A DNA stretch of 64,000 nt. Origin: Firm-04 sp964463355 (GTDB taxonomy: Bacteria; Bacillota; Clostridia; Oscillospirales; Ruminococcaceae). A program made the position numbers and the translations under genes. The notes under the pieces were generated by a model, which saw nothing but the letters and a program-made list of their open reading frames with translations, did not search any database and was not told where the DNA came from. The stretch covers positions 17,586 to 81,585 of the forward strand of contig CAYXBP010000008.1 of the NCBI GenBank assembly GCA_964463355.1, given 5' to 3'. How positions within the stretch are numbered: position 1 is the first letter of the stretch; every line of letters begins with the position of its first letter. Positions 1 to 8,986 of this stretch are shown piece by piece.

Positions 1-2
1 AT

Positions 3-2162
3 GGCAACAATGTAGGCGCTGCGATTTTGCGCACCAATCGGGTACATTTACGGAATTATCATCAGGCATTGCTGAAAGAAATCGGCAGAGGTAACGCGAT
101 ACAACTTACCGAAGCAGCATTTACCCCTGCGCTCTGTCGTATACTGGAACATGCCAAAAAGTTGGCACAGCAACAGCACCAGGCAGCCGCAGGCAGCGAA
201 CATCTTTTGTTGGCAGTGCTGCATGAGGAACAATGCGGTGCTGCGGCAATTTTGCGCACAATGGGGATCTCTGATCCATCGCAATTGTATCGCGCTGCAA
301 GAGAGGGCGTCACAGATGGTGTGCAGCTGCCCAACATCAGCTTTGATGAAAAACGCTGCCCCACGCTGATGAAATATGGCAAGCATCTGACGGATCCCAT
401 GATTGCCGATACATTTGACCCACTCATCGGTAGAGAACAAGAATTGCGGCGTATCATGCAAATTCTGTTGCGTCGCAATAAGAACAATCCCTGCCTGATT
501 GGCACGGCAGGAGTGGGAAAAACTGCAATCGTAGAAGGTGTTGCAAAGCGTATTGTGCAGGGCAAAGTGCCGCCTGCCCTACGGGATAAGGCCATTATTT
601 CGCTGGATTTTACTGCTATGCTTGCAGGCGCAAAATATCGCGGTGATTTTGAAGATCGTCTGAAAGCCTGCATGGATGAAGCTGCCGCACAAAGTAATCT
701 GATATTGTTTATAGATGAAGTGCATATTATTGTTGGGGCAGGCGCAGCTGAGGGGGCTATTGATGCAGCCAATATGATGAAGCCCCGTCTTGCACGAGGA
801 GATTTGCAGATCATCGGAGCAACTACCGACAGTGAATATCGTAAGCATATTGAAAAAGATGCGGCTTTGGAGCGCCGCTTCCAAGCGGTGCAAATCGCAG
901 AACCATCCCCAGCAACGGCAATCGCTATGTTGCAGGGTCTGCGTTCGCGCTACGAGCAATATCATCATGTGCAGATTGATGATGTTGCTTTACAGGCTGC
1001 GGTACAGTATTCGGTACGGTATATCCATGATCGTGCTTTGCCCGATAAGGCACTGGATTTGTTGGATGAAGCTTGTGCTTCATTGCAAATGCAAACGCCG
1101 TTGTCGCAGAATCTGACAGATAATGATATGGAACTTGCCACCGAACTAACGCCCACATTGCCTCACTTGCAGGAATCAAACATTGCAGCTGTGGTATCGG
1201 CAAGAGTTGGTGTGCCTGTACAAAACCCCGATCAATGTGAAGCGACTGCATTGCTGCATCTGGAAGAAACTCTCTCGAAGCAGATTATCGGGCAGGATCA
1301 GGCAATCAAAGCGGTTGCAGCTGCAATTCGGCGCAGTCGCAGTGGCTTGCGGCAGGGAAACCGTCCATGGGGGAGCTTTTTATTGCTGGGGCCAACGGGC
1401 GTAGGCAAAACGGCTTTGGCACGTATGATCGCAGAGCAGCTTTTTGAAGGCAATCTCATCCGTTTGGATATGAGCGAATATATGGAAAAGCACGCTGTTT
1501 CTCGCCTGATTGGTGCGCCTCCTGGCTATGTAGGGCATGATGAGGGCGGCTTGCTGATTGATCAGGTGCGCAAAAAGCCGTATAGTTTGGTGCTGTTTGA
1601 TGAAATGGAAAAGGCACATCCCGATGTATTGAATTTGTTGTTGCAGATATTGGAGGAAGGCTCGCTGCAAGACGCGCAAGGCAACCGCGCAGATTTTTCC
1701 AATACCATGATCATATTGACTTCTAATATTGGTGCAGAAAACGCTGTGGGGCAGCCGCTTGGTTTTGTCGGAGAGGATGCTCAACAGGGCGTGCAGATGC
1801 TGCATCAAGCACAAAAAATGTTGCGTCCGGAATTGCTGCACCGTTTGGATGAGCAGATTGTGTTTCATCGTTTGACAGAAGCGGATCTGCATACCATTGC
1901 ACTGCGTATGCTGACCCAATTGCGTGACCGCATGGCAGCCTTGCAGTGTGGCTTTTCGTGGACTGAGGAGAGCGTTTCACATCTTTGTGCCCATGCAGAT
2001 ACGACACACGGAGGTGCAAGAGCATTACGTGCTTATCTGGTGCGGGAGGTGGAATCGTTGTTGGCGGATAGCCTGCTGCAAAAGGGTAAGGGCGAAAAAA
2101 TCATGTGCTTGCAGAATGAACGATTAACAATTACGGAAGTTGCACCTATTTGCCCTTGCTGA
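3..2162 (+). CDS. clpC: ClpC-type AAA+ unfoldase, 5' end cut by window edge
   Basis: Unfoldase that would feed proteins to ClpP. The frame is open to the left edge with no start, so roughly the first 60 residues are missing. What remains begins at the end of Clp_N repeat 1, followed by a full second Clp_N repeat, NBD1 (Walker A GTAGVGKT, Walker B LILFIDE) and NBD2 (Walker A GPTGVGKT, Walker B LVLFDE). An LGF tripeptide in QPLGFVG near the NBD2 end matches the ClpP-docking loop of ClpA/C/X proteins. Between the two NBDs there is only a short linker: the coiled-coil/UVR middle domain of Bacillus ClpC is absent. No mcsA/mcsB/ctsR is visible, but they could lie to the left. Assignment to ClpC rather than another class 1 Clp is by N-domain similarity only. 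Confidence 0.85.
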   Translation, partial: GNNVGAAILRTNRVHLRNYHQALLKEIGRGNAIQLTEAAFTPALCRILEHAKKLAQQQHQAAAGSEHLLLAVLHEEQCGAAAILRTMGISDPSQLYRAAREGVTDGVQLPNISFDEKRCPTLMKYGKHLTDPMIADTFDPLIGREQELRRIMQILLRRNKNNPCLIGTAGVGKTAIVEGVAKRIVQGKVPPALRDKAIISLDFTAMLAGAKYRGDFEDRLKACMDEAAAQSNLILFIDEVHIIVGAGAAEGAIDAANMMKPRLARGDLQIIGATTDSEYRKHIEKDAALERRFQAVQIAEPSPATAIAMLQGLRSRYEQYHHVQIDDVALQAAVQYSVRYIHDRALPDKALDLLDEACASLQMQTPLSQNLTDNDMELATELTPTLPHLQESNIAAVVSARVGVPVQNPDQCEATALLHLEETLSKQIIGQDQAIKAVAAAIRRSRSGLRQGNRPWGSFLLLGPTGVGKTALARMIAEQLFEGNLIRLDMSEYMEKHAVSRLIGAPPGYVGHDEGGLLIDQVRKKPYSLVLFDEMEKAHPDVLNLLLQILEEGSLQDAQGNRADFSNTMIILTSNIGAENAVGQPLGFVGEDAQQGVQMLHQAQKMLRPELLHRLDEQIVFHRLTEADLHTIALRMLTQLRDRMAALQCGFSWTEESVSHLCAHADTTHGGARALRAYLVREVESLLADSLLQKGKGEKIMCLQNERLTITEVAPICPC

Positions 2163-2205
2163 AATGTGAAGGATCATCGCGGCATCAAAGAAGTTTCACT
2201 TCAGC
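2158..2205 (+). other. Hairpin after clpC
   Basis: GCTGAA plus GTGAA pair with TTCAC plus TTCAGC across a 24-nt loop, starting at the clpC stop codon. No T-run follows, so it is a weak terminator candidate or mRNA 3' end structure. The rest of 2206-2329 shows nothing I can name. Confidence 0.3.
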
Positions 2206-2329
2206 CCCTGTTCCGCTTCTGCTGATAGCGAACGATCGTTTCTTTTGTGCGAATGCCCTAAAGCGATGAACAGAATCAAAAAAGCTTTGCACAGCATGGC
2301 AAAATTACAGAATGTATCTCTGTTTCGGC

Positions 2330-2358
2330 TTGACAATACCTTGCAGATATGGTAAAAT
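2330..2358 (+). promoter_or_regulatory. Sigma-A promoter of purA
   Basis: TTGACA, 17-bp spacer, TAAAAT. A 6-bp hairpin (GTGCGA/TCGCAC, 2374-2390) lies in the ~100-nt untranslated leader between this promoter and purA. Confidence 0.8.
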
Positions 2359-2461
2359 CATACTTGTATGAGTGTGCGACTTTTTCGCACAAACAAGAAT
2401 TCCGTTGCGCTTTGGGTGAGTGATCACTCTGAGCAATCTGTGAGGAAGGATACGATTCAAC

Positions 2462-3739
2462 ATGATTAGTGCAATTGTAGGCGGTAACTGGGGCGATGAG
2501 GGCAAAGGCAAGCTGACCGATGTCTTTGCTGCCGATGCCGATTTCGTCGTTCGTTTTCAGGGCGGCGCAAACGCAGGTCATACCATCATCAATGCGTATG
2601 GAAAGTATGTGCTGCACATTCTCCCTTCGGGTGTTTTTCAGCCTGGTACCGTAAACCTGATCGGCCCTGGTGCTGCATTTAACCTTGAGGCGTTCAAGAA
2701 GGAAATGAATCAACTGAAAGAAGGCGGCGTACCTACTCCCGATATCCGCATTTCGGATCGCGCACAGCTTGTGATGCCCTATCACATTCTGTTTGATCAG
2801 CTGGAGGAGCGGCGTTTGGGAAAGAACAGTTTCGGTTCCACCCAGTCTGGTATTGCACCTTTCTATTCCGATAAGGCGATGAAAATCGGCTTCCAGTTGG
2901 CAGAACTGTATAACAAGAATCTTGCAGAAAAGGTTGAGCGCGTATGCCACATCAAGAATGCGACCATGTCCGCGCTGTATCCCGATGCTGATCCGCTGGA
3001 GCCTGGTAAGATTTTGGCATACCTGCGTGAGTGCGGCGAATATCTTAAGCCTTACTTGTGCAATATGGCACAGCTGATGACGGACGCGGTCAAGAACGGC
3101 AAGAATATCTTGCTGGAGGGACAGCTGGGTGCGTTGCGTGATACTACCAACGGTATTTATCCGTTTACTACGTCCTCTTCAACACTGGCTGGCTTTGGCG
3201 CAGTAGGCGCATGTGTACCGCCCCATGAGATCAAGCGGGTGATTACTGTGGTGAAGGCATATTCCTCCTGTGTAGGTGCTGGCCCCTTTGTAACTGAAAT
3301 CTTCGGTGAGGAGGCTGATACTCTGCGTAAGTGCGGTGGCAGCGACGGCGAGTTCGGTGCGACTACTGGTCGTCCTCGCAGAATGGGATGGTTCGATGCA
3401 GTTGCAACCCGTTACGGTTGTATGTTGCAGGGTGCTACCGATGTTGCGCTTTCCTTGATTGATGTGTTGGGTTACATGGACAAAATCCCTGTGTGTGTGG
3501 GCTATGAGATTGATGGCGTGGTGACGGAGGACTTCCCAGCAGGCGACCGCCTGGATTACGCAAAGCCTGTTTATGAAACGCTGCCAGGTTGGAAGTGCGA
3601 TATCAGAGGCATTACCGAGTACGATCAATTGCCCGAAAATGCAAAGAAGTACATTGCGTATATCGAGGAAAAAATTGGCTACCCTGTTACCATGATTTCA
3701 ACTGGCCCTGATCGCGCAGACATGATCTACCGTAAGTAA
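2462..3739 (+). CDS. purA: Adenylosuccinate synthetase (divergent clostridial type)
   Basis: Catalyses IMP + aspartate + GTP to adenylosuccinate, first step of AMP synthesis, in the cytoplasm. Seen: N-terminal GDEGKGK P-loop with the catalytic Asp, GGANAGHT with the catalytic His, and the C-terminal TTGRPRRMGWFD that binds IMP/aspartate. 425 residues is the normal length. Compared with the well-known enzymes, the IMP-binding segment reads GSTQSGIAP instead of GTTGRGIGP, and EGQLGALRD replaces the usual EGAQG segment; I believe this is a lineage variant of clostridia rather than a different enzyme. The start follows a GAGGAAGG ribosome site. Stands alone, with its own promoter and terminator. 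Confidence 0.92.
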   Translation: MISAIVGGNWGDEGKGKLTDVFAADADFVVRFQGGANAGHTIINAYGKYVLHILPSGVFQPGTVNLIGPGAAFNLEAFKKEMNQLKEGGVPTPDIRISDRAQLVMPYHILFDQLEERRLGKNSFGSTQSGIAPFYSDKAMKIGFQLAELYNKNLAEKVERVCHIKNATMSALYPDADPLEPGKILAYLRECGEYLKPYLCNMAQLMTDAVKNGKNILLEGQLGALRDTTNGIYPFTTSSSTLAGFGAVGACVPPHEIKRVITVVKAYSSCVGAGPFVTEIFGEEADTLRKCGGSDGEFGATTGRPRRMGWFDAVATRYGCMLQGATDVALSLIDVLGYMDKIPVCVGYEIDGVVTEDFPAGDRLDYAKPVYETLPGWKCDIRGITEYDQLPENAKKYIAYIEEKIGYPVTMISTGPDRADMIYRK

Positions 3740-3747
3740 AAAGAGCC

Positions 3748-3786
3748 AAAACCGTCGGGATTCTTGCGTTTTCCCGACGGTTTTCT
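3748..3786 (+). terminator. Rho-independent terminator of purA
   Basis: Perfect 13-bp stem AAAACCGTCGGGA / TCCCGACGGTTTT with T-rich tail. Confidence 0.9.
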
Positions 3787-3811
3787 TCATGAAATCTTAA
3801 AAGTTTCTCGC

Positions 3812-3840
3812 TTGCATCTTAAGGAAGTTTTTGCTATAAT
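3812..3840 (+). promoter_or_regulatory. Sigma-A promoter of ABC transporter gene
   Basis: TTGCAT, 17-bp spacer, TATAAT. Two copies of ATCTTAA (3794-3800 and 3816-3822), exactly 22 bp apart and each followed by a similar AAGTTT/GGAAGTTT, flank and overlap the -35, suggesting a direct-repeat operator. Confidence 0.75.
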
Positions 3841-3889
3841 GAAGTTATCATAGATCATGCGACACATGACATTATACAGGAGGCAAATC

Positions 3890-6733
3890 ATGTTAGAAAC
3901 AAGAGAACTCTGCAAAACCTACCGCCCCAAAAAAGGGCAGCCCGTTATGGCGGTGGATCATATCTCCTTGCGTTTTCCCGAAAAAGGCATGGTCTTTTTA
4001 CTGGGTAAATCGGGCAGTGGTAAATCCACCATGCTGAACCTGCTGGGCGGATTGGATCAGTACGATGGTGGCGAAATCATCATCAAAGGCATTTCTTCCA
4101 AGGATTTCACCCAGCAGAGATTCGATAGCTACCGTAACACCTATGTCGGCTTTATCTTCCAAGAGTATAATGTGCTTGAGGAATTCACCGTTGGTGCTAA
4201 TATCGCGCTGGCACTGGAGTTGCAGGGCAAAACCGCAACCGATGCCGAGATCAATGCTATTTTGCAGGAAGTGGACTTGGTAGGCTACGGCAACCGTAAA
4301 CCGAATGAGCTTTCAGGCGGTCAAAAGCAAAGAGTCGCCATCGCTCGTGCGTTGGTGAAAAACCCTGAAATCATTATGGCAGATGAGCCGACTGGCGCAC
4401 TGGATTCCAATACTGGTAGGCAGGTGCTGGATACCTTAAAACGACTCTCTGCCGATAAGCTGGTTATTATCGTTTCCCATGACCGCGAATACGCCGAGCA
4501 GTACGCCGACCGTATCATTGAACTGGCAGACGGAAAGGTCATCCGCGATGTGGAGGCTGCTGAGGATGTGAAAGAGGAAGCCGCAAAGCAACTGATCTTC
4601 CGCAGCAATACCGTTGAAATCCCCGCTGAGTATCACTTGACCGAAGATGACCGTGTGCGCATCAACGAGTACATGGACAACATGAAGAAGGGGCTGACCC
4701 TGACACTGGGTGGCTTTGTGCGCAAGTTCCGTGATACCGATACCGCTAAAATTCCTGCGCAGGATGGCTCTAAATTCAATCTGATTCGTTCCAAGCTTCC
4801 TCTACGCAGCGCGTTCAAGATTGGATGCAGCAGCTTAAAGCACAAGCGATTCCGCCTTGTTATGACGATTTTGCTTTCTGTGGCGGCGTTCTCGCTGTTC
4901 GCATTGGTGGATACGTTCAGTTCCTATGACCATATCCGTGCCTGTACACAGTCATTGATGGACAGCAACATTGACTACATCTCTGTGTGCAAATCGCTGA
5001 AGCGCGGTGAAGGCATGAATACCTGGTGGGATAGCTGGAATAATTTGCTTTCGGAAGAGGATATGGCGCGCCTGAGAGAAGAAACTGGCATTGATGCCAT
5101 GGGTATGTATATGCCTACAGGCTACAGTCAGCTTGCATTTCAAACACAGGTTGATCGGGAAAAATTTGAGCATAATGGTATGTATAACATCTACCCTTCC
5201 AGCCTGCATGGCTTTGTGGAGGTTGACGCAGCATCCATTGAGCAGATGGGCTATCAGGTTGTGACTGGCACACTTCCCGACGGAAACAAAAAAGAGATTG
5301 CCGTAAGCCTTGTTGTGTACGAAAGCTTCAAAAAGGGCGGCTATGCCGCACCCATGCTTGAAAACGATGTTGATGGCGATTTTCCAGAGGATACAACCGC
5401 TGCACCTGCAACGCCCGATGAGGACGACAAGAAAGACGAGATCCAATACGCAAAGATCGAAAAGCCCGAAGACCTCATTGGCAAGAAAATGCTACTTGCT
5501 GATGTCGAATATACGATCACCGCAGTAGTAGATACTAAGCTGGACCTGACCCGCTATGCCTCCTTGATGGAGGATTCTGAGCAGATGTCCAATGCCGAAA
5601 TGATTGTCAGCTATATGCTGATGAACGAATATGGGTGTGCAATGGATTACAGCCTCAGCGGTGCAGCCATGGTCGGCAGAGGTGCCGTTGCAAAGATGGT
5701 CGAGGAATATCCACAGATGTATGAGGAAACCAACGGCAGCTTCTGGTTGAGTGCCGATTATGCATCGGCAGCTGATACCGATTTGAATGTCAGCTTCTGG
5801 GCAAACTATCATACTGCACTGAAGAACATTCCAGCAGAAGATATTATCTGGTTGGATGGTGAGAAAACCGAGCTTGCAAAAAATGAGTTCATTATTGCAG
5901 CTGGAGGCATTCAAATATACAACACCAATGTCGGCGATATCGTGCAAATTATACCTGCTGATGGCACAGAACTGACCGCTGATAACATCAACAAGGCATT
6001 GGGTGATATGAATGGTAAGTTTACTGGTCAAGTATATTCCTATGGTACCGATGCCTCTGACACGGAAATGAATAACATGAAGCTGGTCGGTGTCATCCGC
6101 CCTGAAAGCAGATACGATGATTGTGTTGTGTTCCATACAGACTATACTCAAATCATAGTAGGCGATACCGACGGCATTTATAAGAGTGCAGTGGGTGCAA
6201 TGCCGAAATCCGAACGTGACATTGAGAAATTTGTACGTTACTGCTACCGCGAAGATTCTGATTTGCGCTATGAGCTGCAAAATGCTGTTACCTATGAGCT
6301 GGATTCCATTAATGAGGTGCTTGTCGTACTGGCAAAGGTGTTCCTGTACATTGGTATAGCATTTGCAATCTTTGCAGCACTGCTAATGGCAAACTTCATT
6401 ACCACCAGTATTAGCTACAAAAAGCAGGAGATCGGTATTCTACGTGCCATCGGCTCTCGTTCGAATGATGTGTTCCGTATCTTCTTCTCTGAAAGCTTTG
6501 TCATAGCGATGATTAACTTCGCACTCTCCGCAGTCTTATGCAGTATTGGTGTTGGTGTAATCAACTATGTGATTCGTACATATGTAGGTGTTTTGGTCAC
6601 TGTGCTGCACTTCGGCATCCGTCAGATTTTCCTGTTGGTACTCATCAGCGTGGCAATTGCTGCGATTGCAAGCTTTATTCCCGTGTATCGTATTGCATCC
6701 AAACGCCCCATCGACGCAATTCGTAACAAGTAA
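3890..6733 (+). CDS. Fused ABC ATPase-FtsX/MacB-like permease
   Basis: Single-chain exporter half of about 947 residues. The start was chosen at the ATG 9 nt after AGGAGG; an upstream in-frame start at 3857 has no ribosome site. Residues 1-230 are a LolD/MacB-type ATPase: Walker A GKSGSGKST (39-47), signature LSGGQ, Walker B IIMADE. One TM segment near residue 330 is followed by a large extracytoplasmic domain (~355-800) and a C-terminal FtsX block with three TM segments and the EIGILRAIGSR motif. The arrangement (1 + 3 TM with a large outer domain) fits the MacB/BceB-like mechanotransmission group, used for peptide or antibiotic efflux, lipoprotein transfer or sensing. Substrate unknown. No adjacent two-component genes. 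Confidence 0.85.
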   Translation: MLETRELCKTYRPKKGQPVMAVDHISLRFPEKGMVFLLGKSGSGKSTMLNLLGGLDQYDGGEIIIKGISSKDFTQQRFDSYRNTYVGFIFQEYNVLEEFTVGANIALALELQGKTATDAEINAILQEVDLVGYGNRKPNELSGGQKQRVAIARALVKNPEIIMADEPTGALDSNTGRQVLDTLKRLSADKLVIIVSHDREYAEQYADRIIELADGKVIRDVEAAEDVKEEAAKQLIFRSNTVEIPAEYHLTEDDRVRINEYMDNMKKGLTLTLGGFVRKFRDTDTAKIPAQDGSKFNLIRSKLPLRSAFKIGCSSLKHKRFRLVMTILLSVAAFSLFALVDTFSSYDHIRACTQSLMDSNIDYISVCKSLKRGEGMNTWWDSWNNLLSEEDMARLREETGIDAMGMYMPTGYSQLAFQTQVDREKFEHNGMYNIYPSSLHGFVEVDAASIEQMGYQVVTGTLPDGNKKEIAVSLVVYESFKKGGYAAPMLENDVDGDFPEDTTAAPATPDEDDKKDEIQYAKIEKPEDLIGKKMLLADVEYTITAVVDTKLDLTRYASLMEDSEQMSNAEMIVSYMLMNEYGCAMDYSLSGAAMVGRGAVAKMVEEYPQMYEETNGSFWLSADYASAADTDLNVSFWANYHTALKNIPAEDIIWLDGEKTELAKNEFIIAAGGIQIYNTNVGDIVQIIPADGTELTADNINKALGDMNGKFTGQVYSYGTDASDTEMNNMKLVGVIRPESRYDDCVVFHTDYTQIIVGDTDGIYKSAVGAMPKSERDIEKFVRYCYREDSDLRYELQNAVTYELDSINEVLVVLAKVFLYIGIAFAIFAALLMANFITTSISYKKQEIGILRAIGSRSNDVFRIFFSESFVIAMINFALSAVLCSIGVGVINYVIRTYVGVLVTVLHFGIRQIFLLVLISVAIAAIASFIPVYRIASKRPIDAIRNK

Positions 6734-6758
6734 TTCTTTCCGCATGAGATGTTTCACA

Positions 6759-6796
6759 CAAGCGGCATTCTCTCACCGAGGGAATGCTGCTTGTTT
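6759..6796 (+). terminator. Hairpin terminator after ABC transporter
   Basis: 12-bp stem (CAAGCGGCATTC / GAATGCTGCTTG, one G-T pair); modest T-rich tail TTTCTAC. Confidence 0.6.
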
Positions 6797-6808
6797 CTAC
6801 ATAAAATG

Positions 6809-6846
6809 GAAGCGGTATCGCCTTTTTGTGGGTGATACCGCTTTTC
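6809..6846. terminator. Convergent bidirectional terminator
   Basis: 13-bp stem AAGCGGTATCGCC / GGTGATACCGCTT with a TTTT tail on the plus strand. It lies just beyond the stop of the minus-strand zinc-ribbon ORF, so it probably serves both converging units. Confidence 0.75.
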
Positions 6847-6861
6847 AGTATGCGTATGTGT

Positions 6862-6996
6862 TTATCGTTTTCTGCCACAGTGACAGCAGCTCATAAAGTT
6901 TTCAGGAGATTCTTCACCGCAATACGGGCAAACCACCATTTTTCGTTGTAACTGCGTTGCAGGAGGTACGGCATTGCTCTGTACGACTTGCTGCAT
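6862..6996 (-). CDS. Small zinc-ribbon ORF, likely 3' part of a frameshifted gene
   Basis: 44 residues ending in two CxxC pairs: CPYCGEES then CCHCGRKR, a zinc ribbon. No ribosome site precedes its ATG; instead the frame is open upstream (via TTG AAA AAC ATC) into the A8 run at the end of the neighbouring membrane ORF. Removing one A from that run would join it in frame to the ORF at 7007-7300. It is therefore either a separate coupled mini-gene or, more likely, the C-terminal domain of one larger protein (see the next two entries). Confidence 0.5.
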   Translation of the reverse strand: MQQVVQSNAVPPATQLQRKMVVCPYCGEESPENFMSCCHCGRKR

Positions 6997-7006
6997 ATTA
7001 ATTGGG

Positions 7007-7300
7007 TCAGTTTCGATGTTTTTCAATTTTTTTTACGTTTCGTACAATCTTGCGTATCAACAAAGCATAGTACCATAGACCGATCAGCAATGCAAACAAC
7101 AAACTGTTCGATGCGATCAAGGAAGGCATAATCACGCAGCCGCCCAATACCATCATAATGATCGCCGTGATAATTTGCTTTATGCAAGCTGCTTTATTGA
7201 TCTGTGCTACAGGCATTATATCGTGTACAGTCGATTCTTCCTGTTGTTCGTAATACTGTTGCATATCGTCCAGAGCATTCTTTTTGCTTTTTAATACCAA
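7007..7300 (-). CDS. Two-TM membrane ORF, likely middle part of a frameshifted gene
   Basis: Up to 97 residues: a hydrophilic acidic stretch (about 1-36), then two TM helices (about 38-80) and a basic tail. The TM region resembles that of the ORF just upstream (7194-7478), so the two look like an internal duplication. It has only a TTG start without ribosome site and overlaps the upstream ORF by 107 nt. Dropping one A from the CAAAAAG tract near 7279-7284 would fuse the two frames (…IKKQ to KNALDD…). Function unknown. Confidence 0.55.
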   Translation of the reverse strand: MVLKSKKNALDDMQQYYEQQEESTVHDIMPVAQINKAACIKQIITAIIMMVLGGCVIMPSLIASNSLLFALLIGLWYYALLIRKIVRNVKKIEKHRN

Positions 7301-7478
7301 GAATCGTTCGTATCATGACAAGCAACAATGTGCCGATCCAAATCACTGCAAAAATCAATATCAGCTTGCTGCGCGTGGCAAGATAGCCCGGCACCAGCAT
7401 AGAAGCACCACAGACGATCATCACGGCGAGAATCAGTGTTGAAGTGATCTGATTGTTGCGATTGTTGTTCTTATTCAT
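7194..7478 (-). CDS. Two-TM membrane ORF, likely 5' part of a frameshifted gene
   Basis: 94 residues from an ATG placed 8 nt after AGAAAGGA. Asn-rich start, then two TM helices (about 10-55). The residues after KKQKE, reading on to the stop at 7194, look non-coding (Thr/Arg/Cys-rich), while the alternative frame from that point looks coding. Read with one nucleotide fewer in each of two poly-A runs, 7478-6862 becomes a single 204-residue protein with two homologous TM pairs and a C-terminal zinc ribbon. Follows the MATE gene by 91 bp on the same strand. Family not recognised. Confidence 0.6.
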   Translation of the reverse strand: MNKNNNRNNQITSTLILAVMIVCGASMLVPGYLATRSKLILIFAVIWIGTLLLVMIRTILGIKKQKECSGRYATVLRTTGRIDCTRYNACSTDQ

Positions 7479-7568
7479 CGAGTTGTTCCTTTCTGTTTGG
7501 GCGAAAATATCGGTACTATGCTCTTGCAGGGTACATTCTGCTATGTGAAGATGCAATTCTGCGCTTTG

Positions 7569-8933
7569 TTATTGGGAATCTGTTTGCGTTTGCGTGTTGA
7601 TGTGTTTATACCATGTGCCCATGCGGTAGAAGATGACTGAGAGTATCGTGGCAACCGTCCAGCTAATCGGCCATGCCATCCAGATGCCTGTTGGCCCCAT
7701 GAATTGTGAGAAGATCCATGCAAGCACCACGCGCATAAAGAGATCCACTAGCGTTGCAATCATAAAAAGTCCCATGCTGCCGCTGCCACGGAGAATACCA
7801 TCTGCCAGCACTTTAACGCAGATCACGACAAAGCACGGCGAGGTGATACACATGAAATTTCGCGCGGTCTGTAAGGCAAGCGCACTGCTTTCTTTATTAA
7901 GAAACAGTCGCAACAGTGCGTTTCCGCCCAGCAGGTACACAGCCGTAAACATCAATGCAATGGCGCAGACCATTTTCACTGCCGCACGAAAGCCTTCCTT
8001 GACGCGATCGGGCAGTCCGGCACCGAGATTCTGCGCCGTAAAGCCAGACATTCCCGTGCCTGCGTTGTTAAAGCAGGTGACAGCGAAAGTGTTCAGCTTG
8101 ATGGCAGCCGTATAGCCCGCAATAACCGCAGAGCCATACGGGTTAATAAAGGTTTGAATGATGAGATTGCCCACCGAGATGAAGCTTTGTTGTAAAATGG
8201 CAGGTATGGACATCATGATCATATCTTTCAAATCTTTGGAAGCGAAAAGTATTGCATCCTTGCTTTGGGGTATCTGACCGATGCGCCGCAGAATCAGAAA
8301 AAGTGCGATAATACAGGCAAACGCCTGTGCGATAAAGGTTGCCCAGGCAAGCCCTGGCACACCCTGCTTGAATACGAGAACAAATAACAGATCCAATGCG
8401 ATATTGCTGAAAGACGAAAACATTAGCAGATACAGCGGCGTTTTGCTGTCACCCAGGCTGCTGAACAGTGCAGTAATGATGTTATACATAAATACAAATA
8501 CGAAGCCGCCAGTGTAAATACGCAGGTATCGTTCGCCCTCGTTGAAAATATCCGCAGGGGTATTGACCAGCCGCATGAGAAATGCGCTGCCTGTTATGCC
8601 CATAACGGTCAGCAGCAAAGAAAGAGCCGTGCCAAAAATCAGGGCAGTTGTCATACACGAGCGTACACGCATATAATCCTTTCTGCCAAACAGATTGCCC
8701 AACACCACGCCAACGCCGATCTGTGAACCAACCGCCACCGCCATAAACAGCATAGTGATGGCATAGCTTGCTCCGATGGCAGCCAGTGCCTGCTCACCGA
8801 CATATATACCTGCAATGGCAGTATCTGCGATATTGTACAACTGCTGAAAAAACACACTAAAGAACAACGGCAGGGTATAGCTTATCAGCACCTTGCCAGG
8901 CTGCCCCTGCGTTAGATCCTTTACCGATGCCAT
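7569..8933 (-). CDS. MATE-family multidrug/Na+ antiporter
   Basis: About 454 residues and 12 predicted TM helices with the internal MATE repeat. Starts MASVKDLTQGQPGKVL, followed by LPLFFSVFFQQLYN, typical of the clostridial DinF/NorM-like subgroup that exports cationic or toxic compounds with Na+ or H+. The start is the ATG preceded by AGAAAGGAAG; the frame is open much further upstream, but that extension is Arg-rich and overlaps the neighbouring gene. Downstream of two membrane-protein genes on the same strand. Substrate cannot be told from sequence. Confidence 0.88.
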   Translation of the reverse strand: MASVKDLTQGQPGKVLISYTLPLFFSVFFQQLYNIADTAIAGIYVGEQALAAIGASYAITMLFMAVAVGSQIGVGVVLGNLFGRKDYMRVRSCMTTALIFGTALSLLLTVMGITGSAFLMRLVNTPADIFNEGERYLRIYTGGFVFVFMYNIITALFSSLGDSKTPLYLLMFSSFSNIALDLLFVLVFKQGVPGLAWATFIAQAFACIIALFLILRRIGQIPQSKDAILFASKDLKDMIMMSIPAILQQSFISVGNLIIQTFINPYGSAVIAGYTAAIKLNTFAVTCFNNAGTGMSGFTAQNLGAGLPDRVKEGFRAAVKMVCAIALMFTAVYLLGGNALLRLFLNKESSALALQTARNFMCITSPCFVVICVKVLADGILRGSGSMGLFMIATLVDLFMRVVLAWIFSQFMGPTGIWMAWPISWTVATILSVIFYRMGTWYKHINTQTQTDSQ

Positions 8934-8986
8934 AGTCTGGTACTTCCTTTCTGTATAAGCGGCATTTGCTCTGTATAATGGGTACT

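Noticed and set aside
2230..2242. PurBox-like CGAACGATCG upstream of purA
   Set aside because: Single partial match, 90 bp from the promoter, no second half-site.
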